From the NCBI GenBank assembly GCA_002084355.1, contig NBLL01000025.1, forward strand, positions 1 to 47,728: a DNA stretch of 47,728 nt, written 5' to 3'. Origin of the DNA: Bacteroidetes bacterium 4572_128 (GTDB taxonomy: Bacteria > Bacteroidota > Bacteroidia > Bacteroidales > 4572-128). Position 1 is the first letter of the stretch; each line of letters begins with the position of its first letter. Of this stretch, positions 1-10,736 are shown one piece after another. The notes beneath the pieces are model-generated. The model made no database searches and was not told the origin of the DNA. It worked only from the letters and a program-made list of their open reading frames with translations. The translations under genes and the position numbers were made by a program.

Positions 1-239
1 TTTTTTTTTAAAATTATAAAATTCATTAAAAAAATCCGTTTTTTTGAAAAAAAATTTTTTTTTAATTATAAAATTCATTAAAAAAATCCGTTTTTTTGAA
101 AAAAAATTTTTTTAAAATTATAAAATTCATTAAAAAAATCCGTTTTTTTTGAAAAAATTTTTTTTAAAATTATAAAATTCATTAAAAAAATCCGTTTTTT
201 TGAAAAAAAATTTTTTTAATTTTTTATTGAAATTTCTTC
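1..239. repeat. AT-rich tandem repeat array, about 4 units of ~56 bp (TCATTAAAAAAATCCGTTTTTTTGAAAAAAAATTTTTTT)
   Basis: Direct reading: four near-identical units differing mainly in A/T run length; 3' of fmt. Confidence 0.9.
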
Positions 240-243
240 AGTA

Positions 244-1170
244 TTAAAAATTTTTTATTTGCATTCTTTTTTTACCCATTATTTGCAATTCTTTTATAAA
301 AATAAAACCATCATTTACAGCAATTTTTAAAAATTTTTTATTATCACTAATAATTTTACAAACTTCAAAATTATGTTTTGAAATTTCTATTTTAGAAGAA
401 AAAATTTTTAAAATTTTACATTTTTTTTTAATTAAAAAGTTCGTCCATGCACAAGGCGCAGGACTTAAACCGCGAATATGATTATAAATGTTTTTTGAAT
501 TTTCTCCCCAATTTATTTTACAAGTTTCCTTAAAAATTTTTGGAGCATTTTTTAAATTTTCGTTTTTACAAATAATTTCATCTTGCATAAAAGTTTTAAA
601 ATCATTGTTTTTTATGCTTTTTATAGTTTTCAAAGTTAATTTAGAACCTTCCAACATTAATTTATTATGCAAAGTTTCTGCATTATCTGTGTCAGAAATT
701 TTAACTTTTTTTTGAAAAATAATATCTCCAGTATCTATTTTTTGTTTAAGAAAAAATGTTGTTAAACCTGTTTCTTTTTCGCCATTTATAATCGCCCAAT
801 TAATTGGAGCCGCTCCTCTATATTGTGGTAAAATTGAAGCATGTAAATTAAATGTTCCAAATTTTGGCATTTTCCAAACTAATTCTGGCAACATACGAAA
901 AGCAACAACAATCTGTAAATTTGCTTTTAAACTTTTCAATTCTTTCAAAAAATCTATATTTTTCAAATTTTCTGGCTGTAGAATTTTTAAATTCTTTTTC
1001 AAAGCAAATTCTTTTAATGCAGAAAATTTCATTTTCTTTTTTCTTCTGTCGAATTTATCTGTTGCAGTTATAACTCCAACAATATTGTAATTATTTGCAA
1101 TTAAAATTTTTAAACTTTCAACAGCGAAAACTGGTGTTCCAATAAAAATTATTCTTAAATTTTCTTTCAT
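244..1170 (-). CDS. fmt: Methionyl-tRNA formyltransferase
   Basis: IIFIGTPVFAVESL, FNLHASILPQYRGAAPINWAIINGEKETGLTTFFL signature. Confidence 0.96.
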   Translation of the reverse strand: MKENLRIIFIGTPVFAVESLKILIANNYNIVGVITATDKFDRRKKKMKFSALKEFALKKNLKILQPENLKNIDFLKELKSLKANLQIVVAFRMLPELVWKMPKFGTFNLHASILPQYRGAAPINWAIINGEKETGLTTFFLKQKIDTGDIIFQKKVKISDTDNAETLHNKLMLEGSKLTLKTIKSIKNNDFKTFMQDEIICKNENLKNAPKIFKETCKINWGENSKNIYNHIRGLSPAPCAWTNFLIKKKCKILKIFSSKIEISKHNFEVCKIISDNKKFLKIAVNDGFIFIKELQIMGKKRMQIKNF

Positions 1171-1222
1171 AATTATAATAATTTTTTTTCAAAAAAAATG
1201 TTTTTTTTGAAAAAAAAAAATT

Positions 1223-3949
1223 ATGAAATTTATCTTAAAAACATATTTTGAAAATATTAACAAAAAAATAAATAATATTAGAATAAAAAATTGTTCCGAA
1301 TATACTTTTAGAACAGATTTTGAAAATTTCTTAAATGTATCGAAAATAGAAAATTCTATAAATATTGTTCATGAGAAAAAATCCATTGGCTTCGGAAAAC
1401 CAGATTTTGTTTTGGAAAAAAATGATTTCGTTCTTGGATACATAGAAGTTAAGAATATTCAAAAAAATATATCAGATAAAATATTAAATTCTGAGCAAAT
1501 TCAAAGGTATTTAAGATTTTGCAATAATTTTATAATTTCCAATTATAGAGATTTTATTTTGTTTAGGAATGAAAAAATAATTTTAAAATCATCTTTATTT
1601 TCTTTGAAAGATAAAAAATTAAAAGGTAAAAATATAGAAGAAACAGAGAATTTATTAAAATCTTTTTTTTCTTATAAACCAGAACTAATTAGAAAGCCAA
1701 AAAAATTATCTGTAATTCTTGCCTATAAAACAAAGATTTTAAGAGAACTATTAAATAATCTTGAAGAAAAAAGATTTAAAAAAGAAATTTATGGACTTTA
1801 TAATATTTTCAAAACTACTTTAATAGAAGATTTAAAATATAAAGATTTTATCGATACTTACGCTCAAACAATAACTTATGGTTTATTTTTATCTCGTTTG
1901 AATGTTGATAAAAAAATTAACAGGAAAACGGCTTTTTCTGAAATTCCAAAATCATTAGGAATAATAAAAGATATTTTTAGGATACTAAAAGCAGATGAAA
2001 TTCCAAAAAATATTTCATGGATAATTGACGAAATTGTTGAAAGTTTAAATAATATAGATATTGAAAACTTACAAAAAGAGCTTTCTTTTTCTAAGAAAAA
2101 AAATAATGAAGAAGATCCTTATGTTTATTTTTATGAGCATTTTCTCGCAGAATATGATAAAACAAAAAGAAAATCTAAGGGCGTTTATTATACTCCAATT
2201 CAAGTGGTAAAATTTATTGTGAAGTCTATAAATGATATTTTAATAAAAGATTTTGATAAGGATTTTACAAGTGAAAATGTAAAAGTGCTTGATTTTGCCG
2301 CCGGAACAGGAACTTTTTTATTAGAAACTTTTAAAGAAACTTTAAAAGAATTTTCTTCTGATACAGAAAAAAAATTATTTATTAAAAATAGATTATTAAA
2401 AAACTTTTTTGCTTTTGAATATTTGATTGCACCTTATACAATAGCTCATTTAAAATTGTCAAAATATCTCGAAGAAGAAGGACATAAATTTGATAATGAA
2501 AATATAGAAGACAGGTTAAAAATTTACCTTGCCGACACTTTGGACAACACAGAACATAAAGATATTTTTGGTTTTATGAATTTATCAGAGGAAGGACATT
2601 TTGCAAATGAAATTAAAGTAAAAGAGCCAGTTTTAATTGTGATGGGAAATCCGCCTTACAATTCAAAATCTCAAAATAATAAAAATTTTATTTTGGAATT
2701 GCTGCAAGAATATAAGAAAAATTTAAATGAACGAAAAATAAATTTAAATGATGATTATATAAAATTTATTCGTTATGCTCAATGTAAAATAGACGGTTAT
2801 AATTCTGGGGATACAAAAATTGAAAGCTTGAAAAAAGGAATTATTGGAATAATTACAAATAATTCTTACCTTGATGGAATCTCACACAGACAAATGCGAA
2901 AAAGTCTTTTGGAAACTTTTGATGAAATTTATATTTTAAATCTTCATGGAAATTCTATAAAAGGCGAGACAGATAAAAATGTTTTTGACATTAGAGTTGG
3001 AGTTTCTATTGCTTTATTTGTTAAAAAGCAAACGAAATCTAATAAAATTGGAAAATTATTTTATTTTTCTACATTAGATAATAATATTTTTTATAGGAAA
3101 GATAAATTTAATTTTTTAGAAAAAAATAATTTAAAAAGCATAAATTGGAAAAAATTAAAACCAAAAAAGCCAAATTACTGGTTTGTAGAAAGAGATTTAT
3201 CTCTGGAAAAAAGCTATAATAAATTTTGGAGTTTGAAAGAAATTTTTAAAATGTATAGTTCTGGAATTCAGACTAAAAGAGATCGTATAACTATACATTT
3301 TTCTAAAAAAAGTTTAAAAGAACTAAAAAATAATTTTTTAAAATTATCTGAAAATGAATTAAAAGAAAAATATTCTTTGGAGAATGGAAGAGATTGGAGC
3401 ATAAAAAATGCTATAGAAGATTTAAAAACAAATGATAATATACAAAAAATAGATTACCGACCATTTGATTTTAGATTTACTTTTTTATCAAAAAAGTCAA
3501 AAAAATTTATAGCTTATCCAAGATATAAAATAATGAAGCATTTTGAAAATAAAGAAAATATAGGTTTATGTTTTAGTAGAATTTGGGATTTGAAAAAAAA
3601 TTATACTGGTTTTTTTGTAACGAAATTTATTTCAGATGTTCATTTTTCAAACGGACAAACTTATGTTGCGCCGCTTTATATTTATAATGAAAAATTCAAC
3701 AAACTTGATACAGTAGAAGAGAAATCTGTAAATTTTACAAAGGAATTTCAAAAATATTTTTATAAAAAATATAAAGAATATAAAAAACCAGAAGAAATTT
3801 TATCTTACATTTATGCAGTTTTAAATAATCCTAATTATAGAAAAAAATATTTTGAATTTTTGAAATCCGATTTTCCTAAAATTCCGTTTGTAAATGACGA
3901 AAAAATATTTGATAAATTATCTAAAATAGGAAAAAAATTAATTGATTAA
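1223..3949 (+). CDS. Type IIG/ISP-like fused restriction endonuclease-N6 adenine methyltransferase
   Basis: N-terminal PD-(D/E)XK-like GKPDFVL...GYIEVK; MTase motif I VLDFAAGTGTFLLETF; motif IV GNPPYN; C-terminal specificity-like region. Confidence 0.88.
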   Translation: MKFILKTYFENINKKINNIRIKNCSEYTFRTDFENFLNVSKIENSINIVHEKKSIGFGKPDFVLEKNDFVLGYIEVKNIQKNISDKILNSEQIQRYLRFCNNFIISNYRDFILFRNEKIILKSSLFSLKDKKLKGKNIEETENLLKSFFSYKPELIRKPKKLSVILAYKTKILRELLNNLEEKRFKKEIYGLYNIFKTTLIEDLKYKDFIDTYAQTITYGLFLSRLNVDKKINRKTAFSEIPKSLGIIKDIFRILKADEIPKNISWIIDEIVESLNNIDIENLQKELSFSKKKNNEEDPYVYFYEHFLAEYDKTKRKSKGVYYTPIQVVKFIVKSINDILIKDFDKDFTSENVKVLDFAAGTGTFLLETFKETLKEFSSDTEKKLFIKNRLLKNFFAFEYLIAPYTIAHLKLSKYLEEEGHKFDNENIEDRLKIYLADTLDNTEHKDIFGFMNLSEEGHFANEIKVKEPVLIVMGNPPYNSKSQNNKNFILELLQEYKKNLNERKINLNDDYIKFIRYAQCKIDGYNSGDTKIESLKKGIIGIITNNSYLDGISHRQMRKSLLETFDEIYILNLHGNSIKGETDKNVFDIRVGVSIALFVKKQTKSNKIGKLFYFSTLDNNIFYRKDKFNFLEKNNLKSINWKKLKPKKPNYWFVERDLSLEKSYNKFWSLKEIFKMYSSGIQTKRDRITIHFSKKSLKELKNNFLKLSENELKEKYSLENGRDWSIKNAIEDLKTNDNIQKIDYRPFDFRFTFLSKKSKKFIAYPRYKIMKHFENKENIGLCFSRIWDLKKNYTGFFVTKFISDVHFSNGQTYVAPLYIYNEKFNKLDTVEEKSVNFTKEFQKYFYKKYKEYKKPEEILSYIYAVLNNPNYRKKYFEFLKSDFPKIPFVNDEKIFDKLSKIGKKLID

Positions 3950-4169
3950 AAATAAATTATTTATAAACAGTACAGATCATTTCGAAGGAATTTCTAAAGA
4001 AGTTTTTGATTTTGAAATTGGAAGCTACAAAGTTATTGATAAATATTTGAAATCTCGTAAAGGTTTAAAACTTTCTTTTGACGAAATACAAGAAATTAAA
4101 AAAATTTCAAAATCTATAGAGAAAACTATAAAAATTATGAAAAAATTGAAAAAATTTGACATTTTTTGA
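3942..4169 (+). CDS. Probable out-of-frame C-terminal extension of the preceding Type IIG/ISP-like enzyme
   Basis: INSTDHFEGISKEVFDFEIGSYKVIDKYLKSRKG resembles the extreme C-terminus of Type ISP-like enzymes; overlaps the upstream ORF by 8 nt beside an A7 run. Confidence 0.65.
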   Translation: MIKNKLFINSTDHFEGISKEVFDFEIGSYKVIDKYLKSRKGLKLSFDEIQEIKKISKSIEKTIKIMKKLKKFDIF

Positions 4170-4192
4170 AAAAATTTTTTTAATTAAAAAAA

Positions 4193-4226
4193 CCAAACCC
4201 CAATTTTAAAAAAAATTGGGATTTGG
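4193..4226. terminator. Bidirectional-looking stem-loop terminator
   Basis: CCAAACCCCAATTTT / AAAATTGGGATTTGG inverted repeat between convergent genes. Confidence 0.75.
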
Positions 4227-4260
4227 CTGAAAACAAAAAATAAATCTATTTTATAAAAAA

Positions 4261-4512
4261 TTACATTTTATTAATTTTCACATAAAGACCAGATTTTAAA
4301 TTAGAAGCTTTATTATTATGAATAATATTTTTCTTTGCCAATTTGTCAAGCAAAGAACAAACTTTAGGAAGTAAAGTTTTTGCTTCTTCTTTATTTTCAA
4401 TCTCTCTTAAATTTTTTATTGCATTACGAGCTGTTTTTGCATAATATTTGTTATGCAATTTTCTTTTTTCTGATTGCCTTATTCTTTTTTTTGCAGATTT
4501 ATGATTTGCCAT
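4261..4512 (-). CDS. rpsT: 30S ribosomal protein S20
   Basis: MANHKSAKKRIRQSEKRKLHNKYYAKTARNAIKNL, 83 aa. Confidence 0.97.
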   Translation of the reverse strand: MANHKSAKKRIRQSEKRKLHNKYYAKTARNAIKNLREIENKEEAKTLLPKVCSLLDKLAKKNIIHNNKASNLKSGLYVKINKM

Positions 4513-4557
4513 TATAAATATTTAATAAAAATAAATTTTAGTATTATCATATTATTG

Positions 4558-4629
4558 TAGTCTATAGGGGAATCGAACCCCTGTTACCAGGATGAAAACC
4601 TGGCGTCCTAACCCCTAGACGAATAGACC
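4558..4629 (-). tRNA. tRNA-Glu(TTC)
   Basis: Reverse complement GGTCTATTCGTCTAGGGGTTAGGACGCCAGGTTTTCATCCTGGTAACAGGGGTTCGAATCCCCTATAGACTA folds as a cloverleaf; anticodon loop TTTTCAT. Confidence 0.95.
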
Positions 4630-4863
4630 ATCAATTTTGTTTAGAACAAAAGCAAATAATTTTCTCATTTGCTAATGCAAAAGTAATTATACTTTTTATA
4701 ATTCCAAAATTTTTAAGGGGAAATTTAAAAAAAAAATGTAAGTCATTGATTTTCAAATAAAAAAGTTTAATTTAAAATTAAAAATAAAATATTTTTTTCA
4801 ATAAATCATATTTTATTTAAAATAAAATAATAAAAAAAATGCTTTATGAAGAATTTTTTTTAT

Positions 4864-4895
4864 AAAAAAAAGCGAATTTTAGAAATTCGCTTTTT
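4864..4895 (-). terminator. Rho-independent-like terminator
   Basis: AAAAAAAGCGAATTT-TAG-AAATTCGCTTTTT just downstream of the 4902..5897 CDS. Confidence 0.75.
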
Positions 4896-4901
4896 ATATA
4901 A

Positions 4902-5897
4902 TTAATTTTTTTGTAGGAGTATCTTTTTTATTGCAAATTTTTCATTTTCGAATGAAACTTTTACTAAATAAATTCCATTTTCACAAATAGGTAGTTCTAC
5001 TTTAAATTCTTTCTTTCTAGTGTCCAAATCATATTTTGCTATCTTTTGACCGATAACATTTAAAATTTCAACTGAATGAATATCTTTTTTAGATTTTACT
5101 GTAAATTTACCATTTAAAACAGGATTAGGATAAAATGAAATTATATCATCTTTAGACACAAAATTAACTTCTACGGCATCTCCACAAATAGAAGTATGCA
5201 TACCAAGATTTTCGAAAGAATTCATTGGTAAACTATCCCATTCTGCAAGAGCATTCCAACCTTCGTACCAAGTTTCATTGATATTTCCAATTTCAATTTC
5301 AGATTTTCTAATTAATGTGTGATTCTTAGTTAAATAAGTACCAAGTCCATCACTGTAAGGTGCTTCATCATCCCATCCACCATTTGGACTTGTTGTGCCA
5401 AGCCAATTTGGAGGTCGCACACCAATTTCACCCAAAATATCAATATCTATCCAGCTTCCACCGTCCAATTTCTGCAAAGAAATTGCATCATCTCCATTCC
5501 ATTTAAAACATTTTGAACCTTGAACTCCATCACTATAAGAAGCATCTACCCAAAGGTCTACAATATTTCTTATCTCCTCAAAAACGCAAGTATCTTCTTC
5601 AATTCCATTTACGTCTTGCAAATCTCCAGAAACAACAAAAACACTATGTCCTCCTATGCTTCCAGTCAATAATGCAATATATTCCATTTGTTGGTCTGAA
5701 TTTGTTGAACCATTTGACCAACGTATTACTCTATAATTATCATCGAGAGAAATTGCCTGATCTGTAGGATTATAAAGTTCTAAAACTTTATTATTATGAG
5801 AGCCTTCTACATATTCAGAAATAAAAATCTCGTTACACTGTGCCATTGCAAAATTATATATTAGAACGGCAAAAAATAGCGATAAAATTTTTTTCAT
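4902..5897 (-). CDS. Secreted lamin-tail-domain protein with type IX secretion C-terminal sorting domain
   Basis: Signal peptide; EIFISEYVEGSHNNKVLELYNPT (lamin-tail-like); C-terminal SFYPNPVLNGKFTVKS...GIYLVKV. Confidence 0.85.
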   Translation of the reverse strand: MKKILSLFFAVLIYNFAMAQCNEIFISEYVEGSHNNKVLELYNPTDQAISLDDNYRVIRWSNGSTNSDQQMEYIALLTGSIGGHSVFVVSGDLQDVNGIEEDTCVFEEIRNIVDLWVDASYSDGVQGSKCFKWNGDDAISLQKLDGGSWIDIDILGEIGVRPPNWLGTTSPNGGWDDEAPYSDGLGTYLTKNHTLIRKSEIEIGNINETWYEGWNALAEWDSLPMNSFENLGMHTSICGDAVEVNFVSKDDIISFYPNPVLNGKFTVKSKKDIHSVEILNVIGQKIAKYDLDTRKKEFKVELPICENGIYLVKVSFENEKFAIKKILLQKN

Positions 5898-6041
5898 AAT
5901 TATACAAATTAAAAATTTAAAAAATAATTTTGATTAATGTTATTAAATTATCAACAAATATCATTCCTAATTTTTTAGGAAAAATAAAATATTTTATTTA
6001 ATATATTACAAAATTAATTAATTTTACAAAAAAAAAAAATT

Positions 6042-7511
6042 ATGAGAAAAGAAATAAATATTATTTTAACACCAAAACAAAGTTCTTCGGAGAAAAATAT
6101 TTTGTCCTTTTTATCAAAAAAATTTCAAATTCCAGAAGATAAAATAAGTTATTTAAAAATTTTATCTCGTTCTGTAGATGCTCGTTCGAGAAATGTAAAA
6201 ATAAATTTAAAAGTTTTATTCATTTATAATGAAGAAAAACCATCTATTGAAAAAGATAATTTTATTTACCAAGATGTAAAAGGCAAAGAGAAAATTATAA
6301 TCGTTGGTTCTGGACCATCTGGACTTTTTGCTGCTGATTGAAGAAAGACGTAAAGATATTAGAGATATTTATCGTATAAGGAAAATTAATGAAAATTCGA
6401 ATTATTCTTTCGGCGAAGGAGGAGCAGGAACTTTTTCAGATGGAAAATTATTTACTCGTTCTAAAAAACGAGGAGATGTAAAAAATATATTAAAAATACT
6501 TGCTTTTCACGGAGCAAAAGAAAATATTTTATATGAAAGTAAAGCACACATTGGAACAGATAAGTTGCCAAAAATTATTGAAAATATAAGAAAAAGTATT
6601 TTAAATGCCAATGGAGAAATTCATTTTAATACAAAATTAGAAGATTTTATTATAGAAAAAGAGCTCATAAAAAAAGTAAAAACGAAAAATACTTTAAATG
6701 ATGAAATAAAATATTTTACAGGAAAATATTTTATTTTAGCAACTGGACATTCAGCAAGAGATATTTATAATTTATTATATAAAAAAAATATCTTATTAGA
6801 AGAGAAAAGTTTTTCTGTTGGAGTTCGTGTTGAACATTCTCAAAATTTAATTGATAGCATTCAATATCATACAAAAAAAAGAGAGGAGTTTATTCTTTTT
6901 GTATGTGTCCTGGTGGGTCTATTGTTCCTGCTTTTACAGAAAATAATCAAATTGTTTTAAATGGAATGTCGCCTTCTAATAGAAATTCTAAATATGCTAA
7001 CTCTGGAATAGTTGTGGAAGTTAAGAGTGAAGATTTGAAAAATTATAAAAAATTTGGTGTTCTCGCTGGCATGAAATTTCAAGAAGATTTAGAAAAATTG
7101 GCTTTTGAAGAATCAAATAAATCTATGGATGTACCAGCCCAAAGAATGCTCGATTTTACAAGAAATAAAAAATCTAAATCTTTACACAAAACTTCTTATT
7201 TTCTTGGATTAACATCCTCCGAAATGCATTTATGGTTGCCAGAAAATATTCGTATATCTTTGCAAAAAGCATTCATAGAATTTAATAAGAAGATGAAAAA
7301 TTTTCTTACAAATGAAGCAATTATTCTCGGTGTAGAAACGAGAACTTCTTCGCCAATTAGAATTCCACGAGATAAAAAAACTTTACAACATTTGCAAATA
7401 AAAAATTTATTTCCTTGTGGTGAAGGTGCAGGTTATTCTGGAGGAATAGTTTCGTCCGCAATAGATGGACAACGTTGTTCAGAAAGTATAAACTTATTAA
7501 TAAATAAATAA
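6042..7511 (+). pseudogene. NAD(P)/FAD-dependent oxidoreductase (COG2509-like), split over three frames
   Basis: Consecutive fragments IIIVGSGPSGLFAA / NSNYSFGEGGAGTFSDGKLFTRSKKRGD...SVGVRVEH / YSFCMCPGGSIVPA...GEGAGYSGGIVSSAIDG in three frames; sequence expected at both junctions is missing. Confidence 0.85.
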
Positions 7512-7682
7512 ATTCATAAAAAATTGGCGTTTTTTTGAAAAAATTTTTTTTTAAATTTAAAATTAATTTTTGAAAATCTCAAAAAAATGGGTTTTTTTGG
7601 AGAAGTTTTTTTTGAAATTATTTTAATAAAAATTGTTTTTTTATTAAAAAAAATAAATATTTATTTTAAAAAAATTATAAAA

Positions 7683-8564
7683 ATGCAAATTATAGATGGT
7701 AGAGCAGTTTCTAATGAAATAAAAAAAGAAATTGCAAAAGATTTAAAAATATTTATCGATGCAGGTGGGAAAGTTCCTCATCTTACTGTAATTATAGTTG
7801 GAAATGATGGCGGAAGTCAGACTTATGTTTCTCACAAAATAAAGGCTTGTAAAAAACTTGGTTTTCAATCAACAAAAATTCAATTTGATGAAAAAATTAC
7901 AGAAAAAGAGCTTTTAGAAAAAATTAAGGAAATTAATAAAGATGATAATGTAGATGGTCTTCTTGTACAATTGCCTTTACCGAAACAAATTTCTGAGATG
8001 AAAGTTATAGAAACAATAATTCCGGAAAAAGATGTCGATGGTTTTCATCCTTTGAATATTGGTAAAATGCTCTTAGGTTTACCAACTTATTTATCTGCAA
8101 CTCCGTATGGAATTATTGAATTATTAAAGCGTTATAAAATAAAAACTTCCGGAAAGAATTGTGTTATTCTTGGCAGAAGTAATATTGTTGGTACGCCTAT
8201 GAGTGTTTTGATGTCTCGCAAAAGCGAAATTGGAAACTCTACGGTTACGCTTTGTCATTCAAGAACAAAAAACATAAAAGAGATAACAAAAAAAGCGGAT
8301 ATTATTATTGTTGCCTTAGGTTCTCCTGAATTTTTAAAAGCAGATTTTGTAAAAGATGGTGCTGTTGTAATTGATGTTGGAACAACAAGAATAAAATCTG
8401 ACAAAACAAAATCTGGATGGAAATTAAAAGGTGATGTAAAATTCGACGAAGTCGCTGAAAAATGTAGTTTTATAACTCCAGTTCCCGGCGGAGTTGGACC
8501 TATGACTATAGTTTCGCTTTTAAAAAATACTTTGAAAGCAGCGAAATTAAATTTTAAAAAATAA
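7683..8564 (+). CDS. folD: Bifunctional methylenetetrahydrofolate dehydrogenase/cyclohydrolase; supplied ORF start (7587) is probably too early
   Basis: [58 protein letters not shown]; the 32 aa upstream of this ATG are AT-repeat-derived. Confidence 0.95.
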   Translation: MQIIDGRAVSNEIKKEIAKDLKIFIDAGGKVPHLTVIIVGNDGGSQTYVSHKIKACKKLGFQSTKIQFDEKITEKELLEKIKEINKDDNVDGLLVQLPLPKQISEMKVIETIIPEKDVDGFHPLNIGKMLLGLPTYLSATPYGIIELLKRYKIKTSGKNCVILGRSNIVGTPMSVLMSRKSEIGNSTVTLCHSRTKNIKEITKKADIIIVALGSPEFLKADFVKDGAVVIDVGTTRIKSDKTKSGWKLKGDVKFDEVAEKCSFITPVPGGVGPMTIVSLLKNTLKAAKLNFKK

Positions 8565-8582
8565 ATTTTTATAATAAAAAAG

Positions 8583-8612
8583 CATTTTTGGAAAAAATTT
8601 TTTCCAAAAATG
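8583..8612. terminator. Perfect 30-bp palindrome between convergent folD and nuoE-like genes
   Basis: CATTTTTGGAAAAAA|TTTTTTCCAAAAATG, perfect self-complementarity. Confidence 0.65.
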
Positions 8613-8618
8613 GTATTT

Positions 8619-9137
8619 TTAATTGTTTTTTTTAATAATATTTTTTAAAAACTTAACTGTTTTCTTTTGATTTAATTTTCCATAAGTTTCTTCTCCTATC
8701 ATCATCACAGGTGCTAATGAACAGCATCCCAAACAAGCAACTGATTCTAAAGTAAATAAACCATTTTCTGTTGTTTCGCCGTCATTAATTTTTAAAAAAT
8801 CTTTTATTGCATCGGTAATTTCTACCGCATCCTGAACGTGGCACGCTGTTCCGTGACAAACTTTAATTATATGTTTTCCAACTGGATTTAATCTAAATTG
8901 TGAATAAAAAGTTGCAACTCCATACAATTCGCTTAAACTATGTCCTAAATCTTTGGAAATTTTATAAAATACAATGTCTGGAATGTATTTATAAATTTCC
9001 TGAGTTTTTTGCAAAACAGGAATTAGATTTCCTTTTTTGTTTTTATATTTCTCAATTATTGGATTTAATAGATTTAAATCTATATTTTCGTTTTTTTTCT
9101 GAGAAACTTTTTTATTTAAAATTTTTTTTATTCTCAT
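8619..9137 (-). CDS. nuoE: NuoE-like thioredoxin-fold [2Fe-2S] NADH dehydrogenase/hydrogenase subunit
   Basis: CHGTACHVQ...ESVACLGCCSLAPVMMI four-cysteine 2Fe-2S pattern; GVATFYSQFRLNPVGKH. Confidence 0.9.
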   Translation of the reverse strand: MRIKKILNKKVSQKKNENIDLNLLNPIIEKYKNKKGNLIPVLQKTQEIYKYIPDIVFYKISKDLGHSLSELYGVATFYSQFRLNPVGKHIIKVCHGTACHVQDAVEITDAIKDFLKINDGETTENGLFTLESVACLGCCSLAPVMMIGEETYGKLNQKKTVKFLKNIIKKNN

Positions 9138-9258
9138 AAAATTTTATATTTTTATAAAAAATTTTTTTTGTAAAAAAAGCATTTTTTTTTATAAAAAAAA
9201 TTTTTTTATAAATACAAAATTTGTTCAAATTTTGTATAAAATTATTAATAATTTAATT

Positions 9259-10281
9259 ATGGAAAATAAAAAAAAATATATACTTTATATAGGTGAAGAT
9301 AAAAAAGTTTTAGAAGTTTTAAAGCAATCAGAAAATTATCAAATAGAAAATATCACAAATGGTTTTTTATTTGACATATGGACAAGAAAAAAAATAATCC
9401 CATATATTATAATTTCAGAGATGAAACTTAAAGGGATTAATGGAATTTTGCTTCACAAAGAAATTCAAAAATATGATAATTTTTCTTCTGTTCCTTTTAT
9501 TCTTTTATATCAAAATTATACACACGACCAGAAATTACAAGCTTTATATCTCGGTATAGATGATATTTATAAAAAACCTCATTTTTTAAAAATATAAAAG
9601 AAAAAAAAATAGAATATTATGTGCCAATTGGAAAAAGAATTTTTGACATTGTTTTTTCTTTAATTCTTTTAATTTTTTTATCGCCAGTTCTTTTAATAAC
9701 TATAATAATGTTAAAATTAGAATCAAAAGGAGAGGTTTTTTACAGTGCTAATCGTGTTGGTCAAGCTTATAATATATTTCCTTTGTATAAATTTCGTTCT
9801 ATGTTTGTTGGTGCAGATGCGAAATTAAAAAATTTAATGCATTTAAATCAATATTCACAAAATGAAAAAAATTCTGATGAAAATTCAGGTGAATTTGTAT
9901 ATATAGATAATTGTCCAAGATGTGCAGATTTAGGACATCCTTGTTCTCCTGTTTTAAAGCAAGACAAAAATAAAGAAATTTGTGAGTATCAATTTCGCAA
10001 AGCAAAAAGGAAAAAACAAGAAGAAGCTTTTGTGAAAATTAAAAATGACCCGAGAGTTACAAAAGTAGGACATTTTATAAGAAAAACGAGCGAGTAAACG
10101 TTTTGAAGCACCAGCAGGTTTAACTGGACTTTGGCAAGTAAAAAAACGTGGTAAACCAGATATGTACACGCAAGAAAGAAAAGAATTAGATAATGAATAT
10201 GCTGAAAATTATTCTTTTATGATGGATTTTAAAATATTCTTTTTGACTATTCCTGCTGTATTTCAAACAGAAGAAGTTTAA
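9259..10281 (+). pseudogene. Receiver-domain/bacterial sugar transferase fusion, interrupted
   Basis: REC-like ORF 9232..9597 is followed by PIGKRIFDIVFSLILLIFLSPV...NRVGQAYNIFPLYKFRSMF (9621..10097), then in another frame KRFEAPAGLTGLWQVKKRGKPDMYTQERKELDNEYAENYSFMMDFKIFFLTIPAVF to TAA at 10281; DELPQ...GNRP core absent. Confidence 0.8.
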
Positions 10282-10296
10282 AAAAAAATTTAATTT

Positions 10297-10717
10297 TTAA
10301 AAACATTAAAATTTTGGACGATTTTTTGAAAAAAATTTTTTTTTTGATAATTTAAAATCATTAAAATTTTGACATTTTTTGAAAAAAAAATTTTTTTGAT
10401 AATTTAAAATCATTAAAATTTTGACATTTTTTGAAAAAAAAAAATTTTTTTTGATAATTTAAAATCATTAAAATTTTGACATTTTTTGAAAAAAAAATTT
10501 TTTGATAATTTAAAATCATTAAAATTTTGACATTTTTTGAAAAAAAAATTTTTTTTGATAATTTAAAATCATTAAAATTTTGACATTTTTTTGAAAAAAA
10601 TCTTTTTTTGATAATTTAAAATCATTAAAATTTTGACATTTTTTTGAAAAAAAAAATTTTTTTTGATAATTTAAAATCATTAAAATTTTGACATTTTTGA
10701 AAAAAAATTTTTTTTTA
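10297..10717. repeat. Tandem array of about 8 units, ~52-54 bp, consensus AATTTAAAATCATTAAAATTTTGACATTTTTTGAAAAAAAAATTTTTTTGAT
   Basis: Direct reading; units differ almost only in A/T run length; between convergent gene 3' ends. Confidence 0.93.
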
Positions 10718-10736
10718 AGGTTTTTAAATTATATAA

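Noticed and set aside
7587-7682. N-terminal 32-aa extension of folD
   Set aside because: Encoded by AT-rich repeat-like DNA; conserved FolD start is the ATG at 7683.
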